Positions 8,590-17,718 are shown, counted from the first letter of the stretch. The stretch is DNA of 64,000 nt from an uncultured Atopobiaceae bacterium (GCA_934792625.1 CAKVON010000004.1:62001-126000); one strand, 5' to 3'. The notes: generated by a model from the sequence alone, not told the origin. Numbers and translations: made by a program.

Positions 8590-9984
8590 CTACTCCCTCT
8601 GGCCCACAAGCCAGCCCAGAAGCTCCTCGCGCGTGTTGCCCACCCTGCCATGCACGACCTCGCGCAGGCAGGACTCGAGCGCCGTCCCCACCCATGGGCC
8701 GGGACGCCCGCCGAGGGCGGCCATGACGTCAGCACCACCGACGGCAAGGTCGCGCACGCGATAGGGCGCTCCCTCGGCGACCGTCGCGCGAAGCACGCGC
8801 TCGATCCTGTCGACCTCGCAGGCGTAGCCGCGATACGGACGCGCCTTGGACAGGGCGTCGGCACGCTTGAGCACCAGGGTCTCGTAGGCAAGCGGGACGG
8901 CCGCCCCCGGACAGCGCGAGTCGAGGTCGGTCAGCATGCGCAGGACCGAGTGACGCGTCGCCTTGACGGGCCTGTCGTGAAAGCGCACGAGGTCGACGCA
9001 GGGACGGACCATGTCCAGCGGAAGCGCCAGGCCGCGAAGAATCGCCTCGGACATCTCAGCCCCCGCCGAGGGGTGACCGAAGAAGTGTCCCTGTCCCGAC
9101 GCGTCGAGCGAGAAGGACCGCGGCTTTCCGACGTCGTGCAGAAGCGACGCCCAACGCAGGCGTTGCGAGGCACAGCCCCCGGACAGCTCCTCGGTCGCGC
9201 AGACCACGTGCATCGTGTGCTCGTACACGTCATAGCAGTGGTACGGGCTTCTCTGCTCGAAACCGACCATGGCGCCGAGCTCGGGGATCGCCGAGCAAAG
9301 GACGCGGGGGTGCTCGCGCATCGCCCAACCAAGCCGCCCGGTGGCAACGATGCCGTCGAGCTCCGAGCCCACGCGCTCGCGCGCGATGTGGGCGAGCTCG
9401 GGCGCGCAGGCGTCGAGCGCCTCCGCCGTCTCGTCCTCCACCGAGAAGCCCATTCGGCACGCGAAGCGCACCGCGCGCAGCACGCGCAGGGCGTCCTCGC
9501 CGAAGCGACGCCTGGGGTCGCCCACCGCGCGGACGATGCCGCGCTCCAGGTCGCCCGCGCCGTCGAACGGGTCGAGAAGGCCACGCTGCGGGTGGTAGGC
9601 CATCGCGTTGATCGTGAGGTCGCGTCGCGCGAGGTCACGGCGCACGTCGTCGACGAACTCGACGCTGTCCGGATGGCGCAGGTCGGAATAGCCGGACTCC
9701 ACGCGATAGGTCGTGACCTCCACCGGACGGCCGCCGATAACCACGGTGACCGTGCCATGCTCGATGCCGGTGCGATGCACCTCGATGCCGGCGGAGCGGA
9801 AGAGCCGGTCGACCTCCTCCCAATGGGCGTCGCAGCACACGTCGACGTCGTGCGGGGCAGCGCCGCGGACGGCGTCGCGCACCCATCCGCCCACGACCCA
9901 TGCCTCGTGCCCCGCGGACTCGATGACGTCGAGCACGCGAAGCGCGTAATCGGGAAGCTCGTATGCGCAGGCCGGCTTGGCCAT
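8590..9984 (-). CDS. cca: CCA tRNA nucleotidyltransferase
   Basis: Adds or repairs the 3' CCA of tRNAs using CTP and ATP. The 464-residue protein has the polymerase-beta-like head with AWVVGGWVRDAVRG and the catalytic HDVDVC, the RRDLTINAMAY motif, and the tRNA-binding neck region; an HD-type segment (LLHDVGKP) follows in the C-terminal half, suggesting phosphohydrolase activity as in HD-containing CCA enzymes. I chose the ATG at 9984, preceded by a G-rich Shine-Dalgarno-like stretch; an upstream in-frame codon would add 12 residues. It stands next to two tRNA genes that already encode CCA, so repair is the likelier role for them. It is divergent from the aminopeptidase gene. Confidence 0.93.
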   Translation of the reverse strand: MAKPACAYELPDYALRVLDVIESAGHEAWVVGGWVRDAVRGAAPHDVDVCCDAHWEEVDRLFRSAGIEVHRTGIEHGTVTVVIGGRPVEVTTYRVESGYSDLRHPDSVEFVDDVRRDLARRDLTINAMAYHPQRGLLDPFDGAGDLERGIVRAVGDPRRRFGEDALRVLRAVRFACRMGFSVEDETAEALDACAPELAHIARERVGSELDGIVATGRLGWAMREHPRVLCSAIPELGAMVGFEQRSPYHCYDVYEHTMHVVCATEELSGGCASQRLRWASLLHDVGKPRSFSLDASGQGHFFGHPSAGAEMSEAILRGLALPLDMVRPCVDLVRFHDRPVKATRHSVLRMLTDLDSRCPGAAVPLAYETLVLKRADALSKARPYRGYACEVDRIERVLRATVAEGAPYRVRDLAVGGADVMAALGGRPGPWVGTALESCLREVVHGRVGNTREELLGWLVGQRE

Positions 9985-10083
9985 GGTCACCCCCACCAAT
10001 CGATGGACCCGTCTGCGCAAAGTATATCGTCAGAAGGGCTATGCTCGCCCTGTACGTAACCGACGGGACAGGAAGGCAATCCA

Positions 10084-11628
10084 ATGAACGCGAAGCCATG
10101 TGCGAATGCGCCCGTCTGGGCGCCCGACGACGCGATCTCGGTCGAGAGGGTCAGCCGGCTCACAGAGTCCTTCTCGGCAGACAGGGCCAACAGGGTGGCA
10201 CGCAACGCGGTGACCTCGTCAGACGTCAACAAGGCCGCCAGGAACCCGTGCGCGATGCGCGCCTACCGCGACACCTACTCGGTCTCCATCAAGCGCGCGG
10301 GCAAGGTCTGCAACCAGCGCCAGACCGGCCGCTGCTGGCTGTTTACCACCTACAACGTCGCCCGCTCGGCCGCGATGGCCACCCTCGACGTCGACGACCT
10401 CGAGCTGAGCCAGTCGTTCGGGATGTTCTACGACAAGCTCGAGAAGGCCAACGCCACCCTGCTGCGCGTCTGCGAGACGGCCGACCGGCCTGCGGACGAT
10501 CGCGAGGTCGCTTGGCTTTTGGACGGTGCTGCCGGGGACGGCGGCGAGTTCCGCTACGGCGCCAACCTCATTGCCAAGTACGGCGTGGTCCCCTCCTACG
10601 CGATGCCCGAGACCGCGTGCTCCAAGAACTCCTCGCAGATGAACGCCCGGCTGGCAAGGCTTCTGCGCCGCGATGCCGCCGCCCTGCGCCGCAAGGCCGC
10701 CGCGGGTGCCACGCGCAGGGAGCTGGACGCGCTTCGCCGCGAGATGCTCGCCGAGGTCCACCGCGTGCTGTGCGTGTGCCTGGGCGAGCCGCCCGCGACC
10801 TTCGACCTCACGCTCGAGGTCGGCCCCAGGGCGAGCGTCGACGAGTCCCTGCTGGTGGAGTGTGCCCCCGCCGACCGCACGGCCGCCCACGACGCGCCTG
10901 CCGAGAAGGACCGCGAGGCCGACGACGCGGACAGGCCCCGACGCCTGCTCGTCGACCGTGGCATCACGCCCGTCGAGTTCGAGCGTCGCTACGTCCGCTT
11001 TGACGGCACCTCCCACGTCGAGATGTGCTCGATCCCGGGCGACGTGGTCGAGCAGGGCCACGTCTACGGCGTCCGCCTGATGGACACCGTGGCGGGCGGC
11101 GAGCGCTGGCGCCTGCTCAACACCACCCCCGAAGTCCTGGAGGATGCCTGCGTGGCGAGCCTGCGCGCGGGCGTGCCCTGCTACATGGCCTGCGACGTCT
11201 CGCAGGAGCTCGGGCGCGACCTGGAGGACTTCCCCGGCGTGCTGGGCCTTGGCACGATGGAGTATGACTCGCTGTTTGGCGTCGACTTCTCGATGTCGCG
11301 CACCGAGATGTTCGAGACGCGCGAGACGGCCTACACCCACGCGATGACCTTCGTGGGCGTCGAGCTGGGACAGGACGGCCGCCCGATCGCGTGGCGCGTG
11401 CAGAACAGCTGGGGCAAGGACGCCTGCAAGGACGGCTACCTCATCATGGGGGCCGACTGGTTCCGCGCCTACGGGGAGTACGCCGTGGTCGAGCGCCGCT
11501 TCGTGGAGGGTTCGGGCCACGCCGACGCGCTGGCGCCCTGGGACGCGGGCGAGATCTGCGAGCAGGACCCCTGGGGCCCGATGGGCTCGGCCTTCGCACG
11601 CGCTCGTGCCTGGGCGGCCGAGGGCTAG
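10084..11628 (+). CDS. pepC: Aminopeptidase C / bleomycin hydrolase family (peptidase C1B)
   Basis: Cytoplasmic papain-fold aminopeptidase that trims peptides. The catalytic Cys is C84 in RQTGRCWLF; the catalytic His is in YTHAMTF and the Asn in VQNSWGKD near the C-terminus, so the triad is complete. At 514 residues it is longer than the usual 440-450, partly through an acidic and basic insertion around residues 270-295. AGGAAGG sits 8 bases before the ATG. A possible -10 (TATGCT, 10040-10045) is upstream, without a clear -35. The stop codon overlaps the convergent YigZ gene by four bases, so both genes end on the same bases. Confidence 0.92.
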   Translation: MNAKPCANAPVWAPDDAISVERVSRLTESFSADRANRVARNAVTSSDVNKAARNPCAMRAYRDTYSVSIKRAGKVCNQRQTGRCWLFTTYNVARSAAMATLDVDDLELSQSFGMFYDKLEKANATLLRVCETADRPADDREVAWLLDGAAGDGGEFRYGANLIAKYGVVPSYAMPETACSKNSSQMNARLARLLRRDAAALRRKAAAGATRRELDALRREMLAEVHRVLCVCLGEPPATFDLTLEVGPRASVDESLLVECAPADRTAAHDAPAEKDREADDADRPRRLLVDRGITPVEFERRYVRFDGTSHVEMCSIPGDVVEQGHVYGVRLMDTVAGGERWRLLNTTPEVLEDACVASLRAGVPCYMACDVSQELGRDLEDFPGVLGLGTMEYDSLFGVDFSMSRTEMFETRETAYTHAMTFVGVELGQDGRPIAWRVQNSWGKDACKDGYLIMGADWFRAYGEYAVVERRFVEGSGHADALAPWDAGEICEQDPWGPMGSAFARARAWAAEG

Positions 11629-12266
11629 AACTCCGAGAAGGACGCCTCGCCCACCCGGCACAGCTCTTCTCCGCAGGCAAGCTCCCGCACGGCCTCGACA
11701 AGGCCCTTCTCGGCACCCGACAGGTACGAGCACTCGATGAGCACGTCCTCGGCAAAGGCCGTGTCGCGCACCTTGCCGCCCGAGTCGGCGACGAGGCGCG
11801 CGACACGGTCGTACAGCGCGTAGGGAACGCGGACGGACACGGGCGTGACGCTCGTCATGAGGACGATGTCACCGGCCGCCTCGGCCGCGGCGACGGCCCC
11901 CTGGGCCGCGGCCGTGTAGGCACGCACGAGGCCGCCGGGGCCCAGCAGGGTGCCGCCGAAGTAGCGGGTCACCACGCAGCAGACGTCCGCCAGGGCGGCG
12001 CCGCGCAGGACCTCGAGGGTGGGCATGCCGGACGTGCGCTGCGGCTCGCCGTCGTCCGAGCAGCGCTCGCGGCCATCGGAAAGCGACCAGGCGGGCACGT
12101 TGTGGCGCGCGTCGTGGTGGCGGGAGCGGACCTCGGCAAGAAACTCTTCGGCAGCGGCCTCGCCGTCCACGTGGACGAGCTGAGCGATGAAGCGGCTCTT
12201 CCTGTCCACGAACTCGAACGAGTGCTCGACGCCCGCCCTCAGCGTCCTGTAATCGCCCTGTGCCAT
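11625..12266 (-). CDS. YigZ/IMPACT family protein
   Basis: A 213-residue protein of the UPF0029/IMPACT fold. The N-terminal domain has the family core HNVPAWSLSDG, SDDGEPQRTSGMP and TRYFGGTLLGPGGLVRAY; a smaller C-terminal ferredoxin-like domain follows. E. coli YigZ and eukaryotic IMPACT bind RNA or Gcn1, but the bacterial role is not established. The start ATG at 12266 has a purine-rich Shine-Dalgarno (GAGGGGAGAGG) just upstream; a longer open frame exists but runs into the opposite gene. It is convergent with pepC and divergent from the M20 peptidase. Confidence 0.9.
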   Translation of the reverse strand: MAQGDYRTLRAGVEHSFEFVDRKSRFIAQLVHVDGEAAAEEFLAEVRSRHHDARHNVPAWSLSDGRERCSDDGEPQRTSGMPTLEVLRGAALADVCCVVTRYFGGTLLGPGGLVRAYTAAAQGAVAAAEAAGDIVLMTSVTPVSVRVPYALYDRVARLVADSGGKVRDTAFAEDVLIECSYLSGAEKGLVEAVRELACGEELCRVGEASFSEF

Positions 12267-12351
12267 GCCTCTCCCCTCGCGCGCGACCGCGCGGCCGGAT
12301 GTGTGTGGGCCTACTATCATATCGATGCGGAAAAGGACTTGGAGGCATGAG

Positions 12352-13500
12352 ATGCGACCCAACAACGAGAAGATCGCGCGCGAGTACGCGCGCACGTCGC
12401 ACGAAGAGCAGGTCGATTTGCTGAGGACCCTCGCACAGATCCCGGCGCCGACGGGCCGCGAGGGACGGCGCGCCGCCTTCGTGCGCGACTGGCTCGCCGC
12501 CCACGGCTGCGACGACGTGCATGTGGACGACGCGGGCAACGTCGCGTGCCTTCTGGGTCCTTCCGCCGGCGGGTGGACGGTCCTCTCGGCCCACACCGAC
12601 GTCGTGTTCGACGACACCGACGAGCTGCCCCTTATTGAGAAGGACGGGCGGATGTGCGCCCCCGGCGTGGGCGACGACACCGCCAACCTGGTCAACGTCA
12701 TGATGGTGGCAGCGTGGTTGGCCGCCCACCAGACCGAGCTGACGCGTCCCGTCATGGTCGTGGCCAACACGTGCGAGGAGGGCCTGGGCAACCTTGCCGG
12801 CACGCGCGCCCTCTACGACGCCCACGCCGCCGACATCGAGCGGCACGTCGCCTTCGACCTGTACCTTGGACAGTGCATCTCGAGCGCTGTGGGGTCACAC
12901 CGCTGGCGCGTCCGCGTCCGCACGCAAGGCGGCCACTCATGGGCCGACTTCGGGCGACCCAGCGCCATACACGAGCTGTGCCAGCTGCTATGCGAGCTGT
13001 GCTTCCCCACCGACGCCGCCGCACCAGGCACGACGTTCAACGTCGGACGGATCGAGGGTGGCACGACCGTCAACTCCATCGCCGCCTCGGCCGAGGCGCT
13101 CTACGAGTACCGCTCGACCTCGCAGACGTCGCTCGCCGCAATGAGGAACTTGCTCGAGACGACGGTGGCCGCGCATCGAAGGGCAGGCGTCGACATCGAG
13201 CTCGAGCCGATCGGCATGCGTCCCGGAAACGGCGACGTCGACGCGGGGGCGCTGGGAAAGCTCGAGGTGACCTGTGCCGGCTGCGTGCGTGCGGTGACGG
13301 GTGTCGAGCCCGATCGCAGCCCTGCCTCGACCGACGCCAACATTCCCCTGTCGCTCGGGATTCCGGCGGTCTGCGTGGGCAGCGTGACGGGCGGTCTTCT
13401 CCACACGCGAGACGAGTGGGTCGACGTCTCCAGCCTGGAGGACGGCCTGGCGGTCGCGCTTGGCATCGCGCTCGAGCTCGTGGGTCCGGAGGCACTCTGA
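12352..13500 (+). CDS. M20 family metallopeptidase (peptidase T-like)
   Basis: Zinc-dependent exopeptidase or amidohydrolase of 382 residues. The metal-binding set is visible: SAHTDVVFDD (His and Asp), GVGDDTAN (bridging Asp), TCEEGLGN (catalytic and ligand Glu pair), the lid/dimerisation domain in the middle (GGHSWADFG), and the C-terminal His in LLHTRDEW. The family includes peptidase T, dipeptidases and acyl-amino-acid hydrolases, so the substrate is not determined. ATG 12352 has GGAGG six bases upstream; an earlier in-frame ATG at 12265 would overlap the start of the divergent gene. A possible -10 (TACTAT, near 12311) precedes it. Confidence 0.85.
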   Translation: MRPNNEKIAREYARTSHEEQVDLLRTLAQIPAPTGREGRRAAFVRDWLAAHGCDDVHVDDAGNVACLLGPSAGGWTVLSAHTDVVFDDTDELPLIEKDGRMCAPGVGDDTANLVNVMMVAAWLAAHQTELTRPVMVVANTCEEGLGNLAGTRALYDAHAADIERHVAFDLYLGQCISSAVGSHRWRVRVRTQGGHSWADFGRPSAIHELCQLLCELCFPTDAAAPGTTFNVGRIEGGTTVNSIAASAEALYEYRSTSQTSLAAMRNLLETTVAAHRRAGVDIELEPIGMRPGNGDVDAGALGKLEVTCAGCVRAVTGVEPDRSPASTDANIPLSLGIPAVCVGSVTGGLLHTRDEWVDVSSLEDGLAVALGIALELVGPEAL

Positions 13501-13540
13501 TATGGCGCATGCGCCCACGACGGTCGTTCGGCGCGCGTGC

Positions 13541-13546
13541 TACAAT
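13541..13546 (+). promoter_or_regulatory. -10 element of rnpB
   Basis: TACAAT ends 5-7 bases before the start of the RNase P RNA P1 helix, the expected distance for a -10. The -35 region is not recognisable. Confidence 0.5.
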
Positions 13547-13551
13547 ACCGT

Positions 13552-13913
13552 GCGCGAGGTGGGCCAGACGACCGCGGGGCGCGAGCGATCGCGTCATGAG
13601 GAAAGTCCGGGCTCCACAGGGCAGGATGCCGGCTAACGGCCGGGCGGGGTAACCCGACGGAAAGCGCCGCAGAAAAGAAGACTCCCGCTGGCGCCGCGAG
13701 GCGTTGAGAGAAAAGCTGAAACGGTGGTGTAAGAGACCACCAGCGTCGTGGCAACACGGCGGCTTGGCAAGCCCCATCCGGAGCAAACGCAAATAGGAGC
13801 GCCATGGTGTGGCCCGCACTGCGCTCGGGTTGCGCGCTAGAGGCCGACGGTAACGTCGGTCGTAGATAAATGGTCGTCCACGACAGAACCCGGCTCATAG
13901 GCCCACCTCGCAC
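13552..13913 (+). ncRNA. rnpB: RNase P RNA (bacterial type A)
   Basis: Catalytic RNA of RNase P, which removes 5' leaders from tRNA precursors. The terminal P1 helix is a perfect 12-bp pairing of 13554-13565 with 13900-13911. Conserved core sequences are present in order: GAGGAAAGTCCGGGC near 13600, then GGCTTGGCAAGCCCCATCC, GGAGCAAACGCAAATAGG, and the universal ACAGAACCCGGCT before P1 closes. The length of about 360 bases fits type A. Ends are estimated from P1. It is monocistronic with its own -10 and a strong downstream terminator. Confidence 0.95.
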
Positions 13914-13945
13914 TTCTCTCCAAACAATCAAGCTGACCAGCGCTT

Positions 13946-13976
13946 GCGCCGCCACCCGAACGTGGCGGCGCTTTTT
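13946..13976 (+). terminator. Rho-independent terminator after rnpB
   Basis: A perfect 10-bp stem (GCGCCGCCAC at 13946-13955 with 13962-13971), a six-base loop and a run of five T make a strong intrinsic terminator 35 bases after RNase P RNA. Confidence 0.9.
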
Positions 13977-14086
13977 CTCTCGGGCAATTCGCATCGAACA
14001 CGTGTTTTGGTCCTACCATCGTGCTATGCTCTTTCCACCGAACAGGCGTTCTGCCATTTTGCGTCAAGGGTCGACGGGAGGAACGG

Positions 14087-15502
14087 ATGGACACCCTCAC
14101 GAAGCTGGGAATACTTGCGGAGGCGGCCCGCTTTGACGCCGCATGCACCTCGTCGGGTGCGCGCAGGGGGCCCAGAAAGGGCATGGTGGGCGCAGCCCTG
14201 CCCGCGGGGTGTTGCCACACCTTCTCGGCCGACGGGCGATGCGTTACGTTGCTCAAGGTCCTCATGAGCAACGCCTGCAGCTACGACTGTTCCTATTGCG
14301 TCAACCGAGCGGGCGCCTCATGCAAGCGCGCCACCTTCGGGCCGCGCGAGCTCGCGGAGCTTACGGTCGACTTCTACAAGCGCAACTACATCGAGGGGCT
14401 GTTCCTGTCCAGCGGCGTGCTGGGGACCCCTGACGCCACGACGGAGCGAATGATCGAATGCCTGCGAGTCCTGCGCGAGGACCTGCACTTCAACGGCTAC
14501 GTGCATGCCAAGGTCATCCCGGGCACCGCGCCCGAGCTTGTCGAGAAGATCGGCCTTCTCGCCGACAGGCTCTCGGTCAACCTGGAGCTGCCGAGCGCGG
14601 CATCGCTCGAGCGCCTCTGCCCACAAAAGGACGCCGCGGGCATAACCCGACCAATGGCCCTCATACGCCACGGACGCGATGAGGAGGAGTCACGCTTGCT
14701 CGAGACAGGCAAGGGATTGGCCAAGCGAGGGAAGGCGGGCATCGGACCGAACGGCCGCGATGGCTGCCGGGTCACAAGCTCCCGCATGTCGGCACAGACC
14801 GCGGCGACCCTGTGCAACGCGAACGCACTCACGATGCGCAGACGACCGGGCGTGGGACCGGGCAGGAGGCGCTTTGCCCCCGCGGGGCAGTCGACGCAGA
14901 TCATCGTCGGCGCCACGCCCGAGGACGACAACCGGATATTGCAACTCTCGAGCGCCTTGTACGACAAGTTCGACCTCAAGCGCGTGTTCTTCTCGGCATA
15001 TATGCCCATGGTGGATGACGCGGGGCTTCCCGGGAGCGAGACCCCCGTTCCCCTCAGGCGCGAGCACAGGCTCTACCAGGCGGATTGGCTCATGCGCTAT
15101 TACGCCTTCGAGGCAGACGAGCTTGTGACGCCAGAAGAACCCTGGCTCGACCTCGACGTCGACCCAAAGCTTGCCTGGGCACTCAGAAACATCGACCAAT
15201 TTCCTCTAGAGGTCATGGACGCAACCTTGGAGCAACTGCTGAGAATCCCAGGGGTTGGCCCCGTGGGCGCACGCAAGATCATGGCGGCAAGAAGGGCCAA
15301 GCGGCTGGACTTCGAGGACCTCAGGAACTTGAACGTGACTCTCAAGAGGGCAAGGCACTTCCTCACGTGTGCGGGAAAGCGCGCGGACGGCTACCCGCTC
15401 GATCCGGAGGAGATTCGAAGGAGGGTTATCGCGGATGCAAGGCAAAGCCATTACAACAGAACCCGTCGACAGGCCGAGCAAGACCAGCTCACCCTCTTTT
15501 AG
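14087..15502 (+). CDS. Radical SAM protein, putative DNA modification/repair (TIGR03916-like)
   Basis: A 471-residue radical SAM enzyme. The cluster motif is CSYDCSYC (CxxxCxxC) in the first quarter; FKY-type family features are YIEGLFLSSGV, NGYVHAKVIPG, FAPAGQSTQ, and the C-terminal REHRLYQADWL. A helix-hairpin-helix DNA-binding motif lies near the end (LLRIPGVGPVGARKIM), followed by LKRARHFLTCAGK. This matches the family named for genetic linkage to a uracil-DNA-glycosylase-like or DUF4130 partner; the reaction is unknown. Compared with my memory of relatives there is an extra segment of about 60 residues, rich in Gly, Arg and Ser, before FAPAGQ. The start has GGGAGG 7 bases upstream. The partner gene overlaps its end. 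Confidence 0.88.
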   Translation: MDTLTKLGILAEAARFDAACTSSGARRGPRKGMVGAALPAGCCHTFSADGRCVTLLKVLMSNACSYDCSYCVNRAGASCKRATFGPRELAELTVDFYKRNYIEGLFLSSGVLGTPDATTERMIECLRVLREDLHFNGYVHAKVIPGTAPELVEKIGLLADRLSVNLELPSAASLERLCPQKDAAGITRPMALIRHGRDEEESRLLETGKGLAKRGKAGIGPNGRDGCRVTSSRMSAQTAATLCNANALTMRRRPGVGPGRRRFAPAGQSTQIIVGATPEDDNRILQLSSALYDKFDLKRVFFSAYMPMVDDAGLPGSETPVPLRREHRLYQADWLMRYYAFEADELVTPEEPWLDLDVDPKLAWALRNIDQFPLEVMDATLEQLLRIPGVGPVGARKIMAARRAKRLDFEDLRNLNVTLKRARHFLTCAGKRADGYPLDPEEIRRRVIADARQSHYNRTRRQAEQDQLTLF

Positions 15503-16487
15503 GGCACCGGCTCCACCGAGCGTGGCAAGGGCGGCATCCGAGCTGTCGAAGGTGCTGTCGAGCGGTTCTGGCGCCGTCCTGGCATGCGAACACGACCTGG
15601 ACGGTGTCCTGTGCGCCGTTGGCTGCGTGTACCTAGCCCACGCCGCCGAGAAAGACGTTGCCTTCGCATCGAGCCGCGACATTCAACCGAGAATCGGAGA
15701 GCGGGTCATTGACTGCCCCCTCACCCGAGACGAGGCGACGGCGGCATTCGCCCGCAGGGTGTTTATGGGATACTCCCACGCCATCGGAGTCGGAGCCCGC
15801 CAGTCCGAGAGCAGACGCCTTGACGGGAGTCAGACTTCCCTCCTGAGGCGCCTTGCGCGTGCCTGCGCCTGCGACGACCCGAACATGCCCCAAGCCATCG
15901 GGTCCTATCTGATGATGGGCTTCTCGATGGGACCCGTCTCTCGCGACCTCATCTCGGACCCCCGCGTCGTGGCAGTCGACTCGCTCGTGAGATACGCCGA
16001 CGTCGAGTGCGAGCACGCCCGACAGTTCGTGCGGTTCTCCAGGCTGGCGGACGGAGGATTTGGCGCGTCCTTCAAGCCACGCGCCAACATACTGCCCCTC
16101 GTGGGAACTTACTTCGCCTCTCGCATGCGAGACGAACGCTTCTATGTCGTCGACCCCACGCATCGCACGGCAATCCTTCATTGCAAGGGAGACGGACGGT
16201 GCACCCCCGTCTCGCTCGACCGTGAGCTGGCAGGACAGCTGGCGTCTCTCGACACGCTGGCAAACGACGAGCGTTACGTGCGAGCCATGTGGAAACGCTT
16301 CTACGACTCCATGGAGCTTCGCGGACGCGGCCCGAGGGAGCGAGGCTACGACCTCAGGACGAGCTGGATGCGCAAACGGTTTTGGGAGGGCCTCACCGAG
16401 CTCGACCCACGTTCGGACAGCTTTGGCGGAACCGTGCCGCCAAAGTACTCGAGCGTGTCACATGACGGCAGGAAGGAGCTGTCTTAG
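15435..16487 (+). CDS. Putative DNA metabolism protein, DUF4130/TIGR03915-like, linked to radical SAM
   Basis: The usual partner of the radical SAM gene above, overlapping it by 68 bases. The 350-residue product contains family-like features: the YLMMGF motif region, RYADVECEHARQFVRFSRL, the central ILPLVGTYFASRM and FYVVDPTHRTAIL, and the C-terminal ending MWKRFYDSMEL and RKRFWEGLTEL. In relatives this DUF4130 region is annotated as a probable DNA metabolism protein; no catalytic role is known to me. I chose ATG 15435 with AAGGAGG about ten bases upstream; later GTG codons near 15520 are possible. The Pro/Ser-rich first 30 residues look poorly conserved, which weakens the start call. Confidence 0.8.
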   Translation: MQGKAITTEPVDRPSKTSSPSFRAPAPPSVARAASELSKVLSSGSGAVLACEHDLDGVLCAVGCVYLAHAAEKDVAFASSRDIQPRIGERVIDCPLTRDEATAAFARRVFMGYSHAIGVGARQSESRRLDGSQTSLLRRLARACACDDPNMPQAIGSYLMMGFSMGPVSRDLISDPRVVAVDSLVRYADVECEHARQFVRFSRLADGGFGASFKPRANILPLVGTYFASRMRDERFYVVDPTHRTAILHCKGDGRCTPVSLDRELAGQLASLDTLANDERYVRAMWKRFYDSMELRGRGPRERGYDLRTSWMRKRFWEGLTELDPRSDSFGGTVPPKYSSVSHDGRKELS

Positions 16488-16497
16488 ACGGCAAGAA

Positions 16498-16529
16498 GGG
16501 AGGGACCCCGCAATCGCGGAATCCCTCCC
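16498..16529 (-). terminator. Terminator after divIVA
   Basis: An interrupted hairpin (GGGAGGGA at 16498-16505 pairing with TCCCTCCC at 16522-16529, plus an inner CCGC/GCGG stem) lies 34 bases beyond the divIVA stop. On the minus strand it is followed by TTCTTGC. It also sits just after the plus-strand DUF4130 gene and may stop both transcripts. Confidence 0.7.
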
Positions 16530-16562
16530 CGTCGGTACGCATATCCCTTGAGTGACGAGAGC

Positions 16563-17234
16563 CTAGTCCAGATCGTCCAGGTTGACGGCGGGCATGGCAG
16601 GCGCAGCGGGCTGCGGGGCCGTGGCGCCGGCCTCGACGACGTTGGAGGCGGCAACGGGAGCGGCGGCACGATAGGTCGCAGCAGAGCCGTTGGGGGCGCT
16701 CAGCACCTGGTTGGGAAACGCAGCGTCGGCGTCATCCATGAAGTGCTGGAGCAGGTTCTTGTACTCGGTGCGGAACTCCTCACGGGAGGCCTTGAGACGG
16801 TCGATCTCGTCGAGCTCGTTCTGCTTCTCGGCGAGGGCCTGGCGGATGACCTCACGGGCCTTCTGGTCAGCCTCGGTGCGAATCTGGTCGGCGGATTCAC
16901 GAGCCTCGGAGACGATCTTGTCGGCGGACTGCTGGGCCACGATGAGAACCTTGGAGATCTGGCTCTCGGAGGCGCCGAGGGAGGAGGGAGCGGCCTCGAC
17001 GACGGGAGCGGGCGCTGCGGCTTGCTGGTCACGGAGCTCGGCGACCTGGGCCTGGGCAGCGGCGAGCTGCTGCTCGGACGCGTTGAGGCGACTCTTGAGG
17101 TCGGCCATCTTCTGCAGCATGGCGGAAACCTCGCCAGTCAGCTGCTCGAGGAAGGCGTCGACCTCCTCGGTGTCATAGCCATGCTTGGACGGGGAAAACG
17201 TGAGCTGTTCGATGTCTGCGGGGGTGATTGCCAT
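16563..17234 (-). CDS. divIVA: DivIVA domain-containing cell division protein
   Basis: Cytoplasmic coiled-coil protein that binds curved membrane at poles and septa and steers growth in actinobacteria (Wag31-like). The 223 residues start with the membrane-binding DivIVA signature MAITPADIEQLTFSPSKHGYDTEEVDAFL, here split by the rule on length into MAITPADIEQLTF and HGYDTEEVDAFL; a long Ala/Gln/Glu coiled coil follows (about residues 30-165), then an Ala/Pro-rich tail ending in NLDDLD. The start ATG has AAAGGG 6 bases upstream. It is last in the ftsZ-pgeF-yggS-sepF-yggT order but has its own strong -10, so it may be transcribed separately. Confidence 0.93.
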   Translation of the reverse strand: MAITPADIEQLTFSPSKHGYDTEEVDAFLEQLTGEVSAMLQKMADLKSRLNASEQQLAAAQAQVAELRDQQAAAPAPVVEAAPSSLGASESQISKVLIVAQQSADKIVSEARESADQIRTEADQKAREVIRQALAEKQNELDEIDRLKASREEFRTEYKNLLQHFMDDADAAFPNQVLSAPNGSAATYRAAAPVAASNVVEAGATAPQPAAPAMPAVNLDDLD

Positions 17235-17283
17235 GTCTTGCCCTTTCCGGTTTTTGCTGTAGTGCCGCTGATGGCTGCGGCAA

Positions 17284-17289
17284 ATTATA
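17284..17289 (-). promoter_or_regulatory. -10 element of divIVA
   Basis: TATAAT on the minus strand, a perfect -10 in GC-rich DNA, about 50 bases before the divIVA start. No convincing -35 is seen. Confidence 0.55.
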
Positions 17290-17403
17290 CCCAATCGTTA
17301 CTGTTGTTCGATGCTGTCGCAGCTAGACGGCCCTTCTCGACAGGTACGGCATACAACCGCCGCAGAATCAACAAGACGTGCGGCGCGGGGCGTGCCAGGG
17401 AGG

Positions 17404-17673
17404 CTAGAGCGCGAAGAGAAGTCGCACGAGCACCTGTTGGATCACCTGAAGCCCCAGGACCGCGACCACAGGCGAGAAGTCCATGCCCATGACAGGCGGA
17501 ATGAAGCGGCTGAACAGCGAGACGTACGGTCGGACGAGTCGGTCCAGCACCTCTGCGATGTCATTCATCAGGCCGTCGGGACTCCTGGGAATCCAAGAGA
17601 GAAAGCACCATGCGACGATGACGAACTCGTAGAAGTTGGTGAGCGAGTAGATGACGTTGGCGAGCGACTGCAT
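17404..17673 (-). CDS. YggT family membrane protein
   Basis: An 89-residue protein with two hydrophobic helices (residues about 3-25 and 65-88) and the family motifs SWIPRSP and LDRLVRPYVSLFSRFIPP. YggT proteins accompany SepF and YggS in division operons and have been linked to osmotic adaptation and envelope function; the mechanism is not settled. ATG 17673 lies 45 bases after sepF. Between its stop and divIVA are 169 bases that include the divIVA promoter. Confidence 0.9.
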   Translation of the reverse strand: MQSLANVIYSLTNFYEFVIVAWCFLSWIPRSPDGLMNDIAEVLDRLVRPYVSLFSRFIPPVMGMDFSPVVAVLGLQVIQQVLVRLLFAL

Positions 17674-17718
17674 GTTTGGCGAATGTCCTCTTCTTGTCAG
17701 GCGTTGCGTCCGAAGGAC

